A stretch of DNA of 64,000 bases from Halobacterium hubeiense (lineage in GTDB: Archaea; Halobacteriota; Halobacteria; Halobacteriales; Halobacteriaceae). Position numbers and translations under genes: made by a program. The notes under the pieces are model-generated. The model worked only from the letters and a program-made list of their open reading frames with translations, had not been told where the DNA came from and searched no databases. Where the stretch lies: positions 1,550,001 through 1,614,000 of the forward strand of contig NZ_LN831302.1 in the NCBI RefSeq assembly GCF_001488575.1, in the 5' to 3' direction. Of this stretch, positions 43,942 to 52,148 are shown one piece after another (the first letter of the stretch is position 1; every line of letters starts with the position of its first letter).

Positions 43942-45741
43942 GTGACTGACATCTCCAAGGAGGCGTTCCACGACGCGCTGGAAGCCGTGGGCCGCCCGGT
44001 CGCGACCGCCGCGCAGGTCGCTCGGGAACTGGACTGCACGCAGGCGGAGGCGGCCGACGCTCTCGCCGAACTCGCCGAGTCGGGCGACGTGGAGCGCGCG
44101 GACGTGGAGAACGACCCCGTGGTGTGGTACCCGCGGGACTGGCTGGAACTCACCGACCGCGAGCGCGTGGTGCCGTTCCCGGATCGCCGCGAAATCGTCG
44201 TCGACCAGCCCGCGCAGTTCACGCGCGCCCAGCTGTCGCGGTTCGCGCACCTCGCGGACACGACGCGCTCGGGGAGCTACCGGTACGTGGTGCGCGAGGA
44301 GGACGTGTGGGCGGCGCCGTTCGAGAGCCTCGACGACCTCCTCGACGCGATGGACCGCGTGCTCCCGCGGGACTGCCCCGGCCTCAAGGACTGGGTCGAA
44401 GAGCAGTGGAATCGCGCGACGCGGTTCCGCCTCGTCACCCACGAGGACGGCTACGTCGTCCTCGAAGCGAAGACCGAGAGCCTGCTGGGGAACGTCGCCG
44501 ACCAGCACCTCGCCGACGACGTGATTCGCGCGCCCATCTCGGACACGGAGGCGTGGGTCGCCGAGAACAAGGTCGCCGAATTGAAGCGCACGCTCTACGA
44601 GGCCGGCTACCCCGTCCAGGACGAGCGCGACCTCGAATCCGGGGAGCCGCTGGACGTCGACCTCCACCTCGAACTCCGGGACTACCAGCAGGACTGGGTC
44701 GAGCGCTTCGTCGACGCGAGTTCGGGCGTGCTCGTCGGGCCGCCGGGGTCGGGGAAGACCGTCGCCGCGATGGGCGTGCTCGAAGCCGTCGGCGGCGAGA
44801 CGCTGATTCTGGTGCCGAGCCGCGAGCTCGCGGCGCAGTGGCGCGAGGAACTGCTCGCGCACACGAGCCTCGAACGCGACCAAATCGGGGAGTACCACGG
44901 CGGCACGAAGAACGTGCGCCCGGTCACCATCGCGACGTACCAGACCGCGGGGATGGACCGCCACCGCCACGTCTTCGACGACCGCGAGTGGGGGCTGGTC
45001 GTCTACGACGAAGTCCACCACATCCCCGCGGAGGTCGCACGGCGGTCCGCGGACCTCCAGAGCAAGCACCGCCTCGGGCTCACGGCGACGCCCGTCCGCG
45101 AGGACGACAAGGAGGAAGACATCTACACGCTCGTCGGGCCGCCCATCGGCACGGACTGGGACGCGCTGTTCGACGCGGGCTACGTCGCCGAACCGACCGT
45201 CGAGATTCGGTACGTGCCGTGGCGCGACGACGACGCCCGCTACGAGTACGCCGCCGAGAGCGGGCACACGCGCCGCCGGCTCGCCGCCGAGAACCCCGCG
45301 AAAGACGAGGAAGTGAAGCACTTGCTCCGCCAGCACGCCGACAAGCAGGCGCTCGTGTTCGTGGACTACCTCGAACAGGGCGAACGGCTCGCCGAAGCCA
45401 TCGACGCGCCGTTCGTCAGCGGGGAGACGCGGCACGCCGAACGCGAGGCGCTGTTCGACCGATTCCGCACGGGCGCGCTGGACGCGCTGGTCGTCTCCCG
45501 CATCGGCGACGAGGGCATCGACCTGCCGGACGCCGAACTCGCCGTCGTCGCCTCGGGACTGGGCGGGAGTCGCCGGCAGGGCGCCCAGCGCGCCGGCCGG
45601 ACGATGCGGCCGGGCGGCCAGTCGCTTTTGTTCGTGCTGGCGACCCGCGGCACCGAGGAGGAGGACGACGCCCGCAGCCGGATGCGCCACCTCGCCGCGA
45701 AGGGCGTCCGCGTCACGGAGTCCGGCAGCGAACAGGCCTGA
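43942..45741 (+). CDS. XPB/Rad25-type DNA helicase
   Basis: A 599-residue SF2 helicase. After an N-terminal winged-helix-like region and a damage-recognition-like domain come LRDYQQDWVERFVDASSG, Walker A GPPGSGKT (about residue 272), VPSRELAAQWREEL, the motif II DEVHH, LGLTATP, and the C-terminal SRIGDEGIDLPDAELAVVASGLGGSRRQGAQRAGRTMRP. Haloarchaea carry such XPB-like proteins, thought to act in repair. The start is GTG at 43942. Confidence 0.9.
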   Translation: MTDISKEAFHDALEAVGRPVATAAQVARELDCTQAEAADALAELAESGDVERADVENDPVVWYPRDWLELTDRERVVPFPDRREIVVDQPAQFTRAQLSRFAHLADTTRSGSYRYVVREEDVWAAPFESLDDLLDAMDRVLPRDCPGLKDWVEEQWNRATRFRLVTHEDGYVVLEAKTESLLGNVADQHLADDVIRAPISDTEAWVAENKVAELKRTLYEAGYPVQDERDLESGEPLDVDLHLELRDYQQDWVERFVDASSGVLVGPPGSGKTVAAMGVLEAVGGETLILVPSRELAAQWREELLAHTSLERDQIGEYHGGTKNVRPVTIATYQTAGMDRHRHVFDDREWGLVVYDEVHHIPAEVARRSADLQSKHRLGLTATPVREDDKEEDIYTLVGPPIGTDWDALFDAGYVAEPTVEIRYVPWRDDDARYEYAAESGHTRRRLAAENPAKDEEVKHLLRQHADKQALVFVDYLEQGERLAEAIDAPFVSGETRHAEREALFDRFRTGALDALVVSRIGDEGIDLPDAELAVVASGLGGSRRQGAQRAGRTMRPGGQSLLFVLATRGTEEEDDARSRMRHLAAKGVRVTESGSEQA

Positions 45742-45793
45742 GCGGACTGCCCCAACCCCGGCCATTAAGCCGCCGGCAGGCGCACTCCCGACG

Positions 45794-46192
45794 ATGACCG
45801 AGTTCCCGTTCGCGACCACTGTCGACGTGCGCTACCAGGACCACGATACGCTCGGACACGTCAACAACGCCGTCTACGTGACGTACATGGAGGAAGCCCG
45901 CGTGGCGTACCTCCGAGAGTACGCGGGGCTGGCGATGGACGACATCTCGATGGTGGTCGCGCACCTCGACGTGGACTTCCGGCGGACCGTCGAGTACGCC
46001 GACGAGGTGGAGGTCGCGGTCGGCGTCACGGACGTCGGCGGGTCGAGTTTCACGATGGCCTACGAGGTCCGCGACGGCGAGACGGTCGCCGTCGAGGGCG
46101 AGTCCGTGCAGGTCACCCTCGACCCGGAAACCGGGGAGAGCCAGCCGGTCCCCGACGAGTGGCGCGACTCCTTCGAGCCGGTCGAGGGCTGA
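45794..46192 (+). CDS. Acyl-CoA thioesterase (4HBT hotdog fold)
   Basis: A 132-residue hotdog enzyme: VRYQDHDTLGHVNNAVYVTYMEEARVAYLREY contains the catalytic Asp of the 4HBT family, and VDFRRTVEYADEVEVAVGV is the next strand block. It would cleave acyl-CoA thioesters. It abuts the convergent DICT-domain gene. Acyl chain preference is unknown. Confidence 0.92.
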   Translation: MTEFPFATTVDVRYQDHDTLGHVNNAVYVTYMEEARVAYLREYAGLAMDDISMVVAHLDVDFRRTVEYADEVEVAVGVTDVGGSSFTMAYEVRDGETVAVEGESVQVTLDPETGESQPVPDEWRDSFEPVEG

Positions 46193-46933
46193 CTACGCGG
46201 GCCCCGTCGCGGGGAACGCCCGGAGGCGGGCGAGAATCGCATCGACGATTTCTGCGTCGTACGTCCAGAACCCGTAGAACTGCCCCCGTTCGTGTTCTTC
46301 GGCCAGCAGCGCGCGCTTGTCGTCGTCGGCGTCGGCGTCCAGCACGACGAACCACGTGTCCGTGATTTCGTCGTCCTCGGAGGCGTGAATCGCGTGGGCG
46401 TCCGTCGGCACGTCCCAGTTCGGCCGCCCGTAGATGTGCGTCTCGACGCCCGCGGCCGCGAGCCGCTCGTAGAGCCGGTACTGCGGGCGGAGGTTCGACA
46501 GTCGCTGGAAGCCCGCGTGCAGGACGCCGCCGAGCTGGTGGGCGCTGGACTCGATTTCGCGGGACGCGACGACCATCCGGTCGCGGCCGTAGTCGGTGAA
46601 CACCGACTGGTCGATGTGGCGGAACAGCTCCGGGTACTCGATTTCGTCGGGGGCGGAGACGTCGATGAGCGGGGAGTCGGGTCGCACCACCCGGTACAGC
46701 GACTGCAGCGACGACGACGCGAGGAACTCCTGGCCGTCGTGGAGCACGACGAAGTTCCGCGGGATGCCGTCGTCGGTGGCGGCGCGCCGCAGGTCCACCG
46801 ACTGCACGTCGAAGTACGATTGGATGTCTCGCAGCACGGACCGCGGCACGTCGACGTTGTACAGCGTCAGCGTGAGCGCGCGCTCGTCGACGCGGTCGAT
46901 GATGTCCGGCAACGAGGGTGCGTCGTCAGCCAT
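46193..46933 (-). CDS. DICT-domain sensory protein
   Basis: A 246-residue soluble protein whose central half (FVVLHDGQEFLASSSLQSLYRVVRP, and ASREIESSAHQLGGVLHAGFQRLSNLRPQ) matches the DICT sensory domain often fused to HTH or signalling modules. Here it stands alone with no HTH. QFYGFWTYDAEIVDAILARL closes the domain. The ATG 46933 is used; a GTG lies one codon upstream. Ligand unknown. Confidence 0.82.
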   Translation of the reverse strand: MADDAPSLPDIIDRVDERALTLTLYNVDVPRSVLRDIQSYFDVQSVDLRRAATDDGIPRNFVVLHDGQEFLASSSLQSLYRVVRPDSPLIDVSAPDEIEYPELFRHIDQSVFTDYGRDRMVVASREIESSAHQLGGVLHAGFQRLSNLRPQYRLYERLAAAGVETHIYGRPNWDVPTDAHAIHASEDDEITDTWFVVLDADADDDKRALLAEEHERGQFYGFWTYDAEIVDAILARLRAFPATGPA

Positions 46934-46994
46934 CACTACGTACGTTGCCCGTGTCGGCCCCGCCGTATAAATCGGGTGGCGGTGCGGGCGCCGC

Positions 46995-49058
46995 TCAGTG
47001 GCGGCGCGTCGCGAGCAGCGCGGCCGCCAGCACCGCGAGAAGCGCGGCGCCGGCGCCGAAGCCGGGCGACGTGCCGCCGGTCTCGTCGCTGGCGGTCGTC
47101 GCCGCAGTCGTCGCTGCGGCCTCGGTCGTCGCCGTCGCAGTAGCCGTCGCGGTGGTCTGCTGGGCGACGTTCGCGTCTACCTCCGCGTTCAGCACGGACG
47201 AGTCGAAGTACGGCCGCTCGTTGCCCTCGATGCTGTAGTGGCCGTACACCTCGACGTCGCCGCTCTCAGCGAGCGTCCGCAGGTCGGCGTCCGCGAACGT
47301 CGCGGTGACCGTGCCGTCCTCGACGGACGCGTCGGTCGCGTTCACGCGCTCGTTGCGGCTGTTCAGCGCGTAGAGGCTGTCCGCCTCGACGGTCGTGGCG
47401 TTGTCCGCGGTCGGCGTGTCGAAGGAGACAGAGACGTCGCCCTCGCCGTCGAGTTCGACGCTCCCCGCGTCGGTCTCGTAGTCGATGCGGCGGATGCGGT
47501 CCTCGCCCTCGGGCGAAACGGACCCCTGACTCTCGACGTAGTTGTAGACGACCTCGCCGTACATCGTGTAATCGACGTTCGTTCGGGTCGCGTTCGACAG
47601 CGGCGAGCCGTCCCAGCCCGCCATGTAGGAGTTCACCGTGACCGTGTATGTCGCCTCGGGGTCGAGCGGCTCGCCGTTCACGTACGTCGAGCGAATCTGG
47701 TCGTCGGTGCGCTCGTGGCCGAGCCACTCGTAGGTGACGCCGCTGACCTGCAGTTGGGCCTCGGCGTCGTACTGCTGGCCGGTGTCGCTCTCCGCGGTGA
47801 CGACCTGACTCTGGAGGACTTGCTCCAGTTGCGCGCCGGTCAGCTCCACCGTCACGAGGTGGTTGTTGAACGGCAGCACGCTGAACACGTCGCCCGCGGT
47901 GAGGTTGCCGGGGCCGTACTGGGCGTCCGAGCGGATGCCGCCGGCGTTCGTGATGGCGACGTCAGCGCCGGACTTCCAGCGGAACGCGTCCGTGATGAGG
48001 TTCCCGAAGTTCGTCTCGTCGTGGTAGTTCGAGGAGAACCGCGCGTCCAGCTGGACGTCGGTCTGCCCGGCGACCTGCGAGAGCTGTTCGCCGCGGGCCG
48101 TCTCGATGACCTCCGAGACGTTCTCGTCTTTGGTGACGTTCTCCGTGGTCGGAATCAGGCGGCCGTTCCAGTCGGTGACCTCGCCGCCCTGCACGGTGAG
48201 GTTGAGTTCACCGAGGAACGCCGCGCGCCCCGCGGCCTCGCTGATGACCACGCCGTCGGTCGCCTGCGGCGGGTACTCGATTTCGTCGTCCCCGACCAGC
48301 ACGGCGTCGACGTTCTCGGTGCTGTTCGCGAACTGCTCGGCGACCGGGACGCCGAAGTGGCCCAGCGCCACGACCACGTCGGCGTTCTCCTCCTCTTTCA
48401 GCTGGGTCGCGTACTCCGAGCCGACCTCGGAGTAGTTCTGCAGTTCGTAGCCCTGCTCGGCGAAGTCGACCGCCGTCTTGGACTTGATTTTCTCGTCGAC
48501 GAGCCCCATCACGCCAACGCGCACGCCATCCTTCTCGACGACCGTGTACGGCTCCGTGCCGGGCACGTGCTCGCCGGTCTCGCTGTCGACGACGTTCGCG
48601 AGCAGCCACGGGAACTCGGAGGCGGCCGAGAAGTTCTCGACCGCGTCGAACCCGAAGTCGAGGTCGTGGTTCCCGATGCCTTCGGCGTCCGGGTCGAGTT
48701 CGTTCAGCACGTCCACGGGCGTCCGCCACTGGGAGATGGGCGACAGCGAGTGGGGGCTTACCTCGTCGCCGGCCCCGAACAGCACCGTCGGGTTGTCGTG
48801 GGCGGCGCGGCGCTGCTCGACGAGCGTCGCGAGCCGCGGCATCGTGCCGTTCTGTGCAATCGCCGTCTGGATGTCGTTGTACGACAGAATCGTGACCGTG
48901 GTGCCGTTGTCCTGCGTCGCGTTCGCCTCGGCGTCGACGCCACCGACTGCGGGTGCGTCGGGCGCCGCGGTCGAAGCGTCCGTGGGGGCTGCTGCGGCCG
49001 GCGTCGCCGCCGCCACCAGCAGGACACAGACAACGAGCGCGGTGTGTACGCGTCCCAT
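46995..49058 (-). CDS. Secreted 5'-nucleotidase/metallophosphatase with PGF-CTERM anchor
   Basis: A 687-residue surface enzyme. A Sec signal (residues 1-27, VHTALVVCVLLVAAATPAAAA) leads to a calcineurin-like metallophosphatase domain (TVTILSYNDIQTA, GAGDEVS, GNHDLDFGFDAV, ALGHFG) and a 5'-nucleotidase C-terminal domain (ITNAGGIRSDAQYGPG, GDVFSVLPFNNHLVTVELTG). A Thr-rich stretch and SPGFGAGAALLAVLAAALLATRRH form a PGF-CTERM tail for archaeosortase. NDIQ replaces the usual ND.H, so one metal ligand differs. ATG 49058 is preferred over 49085, because it gives a clean signal peptide. Confidence 0.9.
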   Translation of the reverse strand: MGRVHTALVVCVLLVAAATPAAAAPTDASTAAPDAPAVGGVDAEANATQDNGTTVTILSYNDIQTAIAQNGTMPRLATLVEQRRAAHDNPTVLFGAGDEVSPHSLSPISQWRTPVDVLNELDPDAEGIGNHDLDFGFDAVENFSAASEFPWLLANVVDSETGEHVPGTEPYTVVEKDGVRVGVMGLVDEKIKSKTAVDFAEQGYELQNYSEVGSEYATQLKEEENADVVVALGHFGVPVAEQFANSTENVDAVLVGDDEIEYPPQATDGVVISEAAGRAAFLGELNLTVQGGEVTDWNGRLIPTTENVTKDENVSEVIETARGEQLSQVAGQTDVQLDARFSSNYHDETNFGNLITDAFRWKSGADVAITNAGGIRSDAQYGPGNLTAGDVFSVLPFNNHLVTVELTGAQLEQVLQSQVVTAESDTGQQYDAEAQLQVSGVTYEWLGHERTDDQIRSTYVNGEPLDPEATYTVTVNSYMAGWDGSPLSNATRTNVDYTMYGEVVYNYVESQGSVSPEGEDRIRRIDYETDAGSVELDGEGDVSVSFDTPTADNATTVEADSLYALNSRNERVNATDASVEDGTVTATFADADLRTLAESGDVEVYGHYSIEGNERPYFDSSVLNAEVDANVAQQTTATATATATTEAAATTAATTASDETGGTSPGFGAGAALLAVLAAALLATRRH

Positions 49059-49163
49059 GCAGGTCAGCCAACCGAAACCACCCACAAAAGCGTTACTCGT
49101 TCGTGCTCACATCACGCGAGCTCGCCCGTAATCTAGGGAGAACTATACACGTCTATGGATTCG

Positions 49164-50051
49164 TCAGGTGGCGCGGCCGGTCGTCGTCACCGCGATGCCC
49201 GCGAGCACGACGACGCCGCCCGCGACCGTGAATACGCCGGGCACCTGCCCGAAGACCGCCAGCGCGAGCAGCGTGCTCCCCACCGGCTCGCCGAGCAGGG
49301 AGACGCTCACGACGCTGGACTCGACGTACTTCAGCGCCCAGTTGACGACCGTGTGCCCGAACAGCCCGGGGCCGACCGCCATCCCGACGAACAGCGCCCA
49401 CTCGTGGACCGGATACTCCACGAGCGGCAGTCCGAGCGCGACCGCCACCGCGAACAACACGACCGTGCAGACGCCGTAGACGGCGAACACGTACGGCGCC
49501 AGCGAGAGCCGCTGGCGCACCGACCGCCCCGCGAGCACGTAGCCAGCGCCAGTCACGGCGCCGACGACCGCGAGCGCGTTCCCGAGCGTCGGCGACGGCC
49601 CGACCGCGCTCCCCGTGAGGAAGTCGCCCATCGAGAGCAGCACGGAGCCGGCGATAGCGACGAGGATGCCGCCGACGATGCGCGCGCCCACCCGTTCGTC
49701 CAACAGCAGCCACGCGCCCACCGCGACGAACGCCGGCTGCGTCTGGACGAGCGTCGTCGACGCCGCGATGCTCGTGAACTCGATGGACGCGAACCACGAC
49801 GCGAAGTGCACCGCCAGCAGGACGCCCGCCGCGCTCACGACCAGCCAGTCACTCCCGGAGACGGCCGCGTACTCGCGGCGCTCCCGGAACGCGAACGGCG
49901 CGACGAACGCCGCCGTGAACAACACCCGGTAGCCCGCCTTCAACACGCGGGGCGCGTCGCTGAGTTCCACGAGGATGGCGCTCGTGCTCACCGCGACGAC
50001 CGCCACGGCGACGGCGGCCATCGGCGGCACCACGGGGTCGTCGGCGCTCAC
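49164..50051 (-). CDS. EamA/DMT-family transporter
   Basis: A 295-residue protein with ten predicted helices in two EamA repeats; SIEFTSIAASTTLVQTQPAFVAVGAWLLLDERVG ends the first and SSVVSVSLLGEPVGSTLLALAVFGQVPG the second. It likely exports metabolites. The start is GTG at 50051. Substrate not predictable. Confidence 0.9.
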   Translation of the reverse strand: MSADDPVVPPMAAVAVAVVAVSTSAILVELSDAPRVLKAGYRVLFTAAFVAPFAFRERREYAAVSGSDWLVVSAAGVLLAVHFASWFASIEFTSIAASTTLVQTQPAFVAVGAWLLLDERVGARIVGGILVAIAGSVLLSMGDFLTGSAVGPSPTLGNALAVVGAVTGAGYVLAGRSVRQRLSLAPYVFAVYGVCTVVLFAVAVALGLPLVEYPVHEWALFVGMAVGPGLFGHTVVNWALKYVESSVVSVSLLGEPVGSTLLALAVFGQVPGVFTVAGGVVVLAGIAVTTTGRAT

Positions 50052-50115
50052 GGCTGGACGTTGCCGGCCGCCCGAAAAGGAATTGCGCTCGCGGCGAGCT
50101 ACCCGGCCGTCGGCG

Positions 50116-50589
50116 CTACCCGTCGAGGATGTCCCGCGTCCGCCGGTGGCGGTACCAGAACATCGGCGCGAGCCCGACCCGCGCGAACTCGTCGGCGACG
50201 CCGCCGACCGGCGCGCGGTACTCCACGTAGTCCCGAATCAGCGTCTCGTCGCCGTCCGCGTAGAACAGGTGCGTGTGCTCCCACTCCGGGAACGGCCCCT
50301 CCTCCATCACGTCCACGAAGTGCGCGGTGTCCTCGCCCTCCTCGCGAGCGGTGATGTGCGAGACCCACGTCTGCCGCGGCCCCACGCCGAACGGCCGCAC
50401 GGACGCGTGAATCCGCGTGCCCGCCGTGAGGACGTGGGTCTCCGGCTCGTCGTCCGGCCGCTCGATCTCCTCGACGCGCAGGTTCAGCCAGTCCGGCGTC
50501 AACGACCGCAGGCCGTCGATGGTGGAGTGGAACGCCCACACGTCGGCAAGCGGCGCGCGAACCCGCAACTCCCGCTCGAAGGTCGCCAT
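50116..50589 (-). CDS. SRPBCC-fold protein (polyketide cyclase-like)
   Basis: A 157-residue START/SRPBCC protein: ATFERELRVRAPLADVWAFHSTIDGLRSLTPDWLNL at the N-terminus and VDVMEEGPFPEWEHTHLFYADGDETLIRDYVEYRAPVG further on. Such proteins bind small hydrophobic ligands. Function unknown. Confidence 0.88.
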   Translation of the reverse strand: MATFERELRVRAPLADVWAFHSTIDGLRSLTPDWLNLRVEEIERPDDEPETHVLTAGTRIHASVRPFGVGPRQTWVSHITAREEGEDTAHFVDVMEEGPFPEWEHTHLFYADGDETLIRDYVEYRAPVGGVADEFARVGLAPMFWYRHRRTRDILDG

Positions 50590-50635
50590 ACTCTCCGTTG
50601 GCGGGGCGCGTGCAAAACTCCAGCGGCGGCCGCGA

Positions 50636-51064
50636 CTACTTGAGGCGCTCCTGCAGGAACGAGGGGTGGGCGGCGGTGACGCCGTCGATGCCGTGAATCT
50701 CGTCGCTGATGACTTCCCCGAGCGCGTCCCCGTCGGCGGCGCGGACCTCGGCCATCAGCATGTGGTCGCCGCTGGACGTGTACAGCGCGTGGACCGCGTC
50801 TAGCTCCTTCAAGTCCCGGGTCGCCTCCACGTACCGCTCGGAGGCCACGTCGATGCCCACGAGCGCGATGGACTGCCCGGAGAGCTTCTTCGGGTCGACG
50901 TCCGCCGAGTAGCCGACGATGACGCCTTCGTCTTCGAGTTTGTCGATGTACTTCCGGACCGTCGGCTTCGAGACGTCCGCGCGGGCGGCGATGTCGGCGT
51001 ACGACGCCTGCGCGTCCTCCTCGAGCGCGGCGAGGATTCGGTCTTCCGTCGATTCGGTACTCAC
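50636..51064 (-). CDS. Lrp/AsnC-family transcriptional regulator
   Basis: A 142-residue Lrp: TEDRILAALEEDAQASYADIAARADVSKPTVRKYIDKLEDEGVI is the winged helix, followed by an RAM/effector domain (DVASERYVEATRDLKELDAVHALYTSSGDHMLMAEV). GTG 51064 is chosen over the in-frame ATG at 51115, because ATATTTTTT at 51087-51095 lies 27 bp upstream, fitting a leaderless transcript. It lies downstream of the 2-oxoacid oxidoreductase genes on the same strand, with its own promoter. Confidence 0.92.
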   Translation of the reverse strand: MSTESTEDRILAALEEDAQASYADIAARADVSKPTVRKYIDKLEDEGVIVGYSADVDPKKLSGQSIALVGIDVASERYVEATRDLKELDAVHALYTSSGDHMLMAEVRAADGDALGEVISDEIHGIDGVTAAHPSFLQERLK

Positions 51065-51086
51065 ACCTCCTGTTTTGGTGGCTGTG

Positions 51087-51095
51087 AAAAAATAT
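51087..51095 (-). promoter_or_regulatory. TATA element of the Lrp gene
   Basis: ATATTTTTT on the minus strand, centred 27 bp before the GTG at 51064. It decides that start and excludes the upstream ATG at 51115, which would lie before the TATA box. Confidence 0.55.
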
Positions 51096-51206
51096 CTTCC
51101 GAATGAGAAAGTCACGGCGGCGTCGCTCGGAAACGTCGTGGTCGCTGGCCGAAGCCCGCGGCTGCGCGACCACCGTGCGCGAAAGAAAACGGCGTCGAGG
51201 CGAACG

Positions 51207-52145
51207 CTACTTGTGGCGGTCGATGACGTCGTACGAGCGCTCCCACTCGTAGTCGTCGTCGAAGTACCGCTCCGCCAGCGGCTCCTCGGGCATGTCGCCG
51301 CGCTCCTGCTTCTCCTCCTGGTAGGAGTTGCGGTCCTCGTCCTTGTAGTAGCGCCCGGTGAGGACGGTGCCCTCGTAGAGGGCGTCCTCGGTCTCGTGCA
51401 TCAGGTCGGCCGCCTCGCGGCGGTCGGTGATGTCGAAGTCGTAGTCGTCGCTGTCCTGCACGTCGACGTAGGGGACGTACTGCTTGGCGTCCTTGTTCCA
51501 CGTCGGGCACTGGGTCAGGAAGTCGACGTGGGAGAAGCCGTCGTGCTCGATGGCTTCCACGATGATCTCCTGGGCCTGGTTCGGGTTGACGGCCGCCGTG
51601 CGAGCGACGTAGGAGGCGCCCGCCGACAGGCTCATCGAGAGCGGGCGAATCGGGTCCTTCGCCGACCCGTGGGGCTGGGTCTTCGACTTGTGGCCCTTCG
51701 GGGACGTCGGCGAGGTCTGGCCTTTCGTGAGGCCGAAGACCTCGTTGTTGAACACGATGTAGGTCATGTCGTGGTTCTCCCGGGCGGTGTGCATGAAGTG
51801 GTTCCCGCCGATGCCGTAGCCGTCGCCGTCGCCGCCCGCCGCCACGACCTCGAGGTCGTGGTTCGCGAGCTTCGCGGCGCGGGCCACGGGCAGGGAGCGA
51901 CCGTGAATCGTGTGGAACCCGTAGCTCTCGAAGTAGCTGTTGAGCTTCCCCGAGCAGCCGATGCCGGTGCACAGCAGCACTTCCTCGGGGTCCTTGCCGA
52001 GTTCCGCCATCGCACCCTTCAGCGCCTTCAAGACGCCGAAGTCACCGCAGCCAGGACACCACGTCGGCTGCGGCTCGATGCCGGGCGTGAACTCGTCCCG
52101 TTCGACCTCCCGTTCCTCTTCGATTGCGCTGAACGCTTTGCTCAT
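51207..52145 (-). CDS. korB: 2-oxoacid:ferredoxin oxidoreductase, beta subunit
   Basis: Thiamine-diphosphate subunit of a CoA-dependent 2-oxoacid (pyruvate or 2-oxoglutarate):ferredoxin oxidoreductase. The 312-residue protein has WCPGCGDFG and GIGCSGK (cluster-binding Cys residues) and the ThDP motif GGDGDGYGIGG...NHDMTYIVFNN. It follows the alpha subunit with a 3-bp gap. Substrate preference cannot be told from the sequence alone. Confidence 0.94.
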   Translation of the reverse strand: MSKAFSAIEEEREVERDEFTPGIEPQPTWCPGCGDFGVLKALKGAMAELGKDPEEVLLCTGIGCSGKLNSYFESYGFHTIHGRSLPVARAAKLANHDLEVVAAGGDGDGYGIGGNHFMHTARENHDMTYIVFNNEVFGLTKGQTSPTSPKGHKSKTQPHGSAKDPIRPLSMSLSAGASYVARTAAVNPNQAQEIIVEAIEHDGFSHVDFLTQCPTWNKDAKQYVPYVDVQDSDDYDFDITDRREAADLMHETEDALYEGTVLTGRYYKDEDRNSYQEEKQERGDMPEEPLAERYFDDDYEWERSYDVIDRHK

Positions 52146-52148
52146 GGA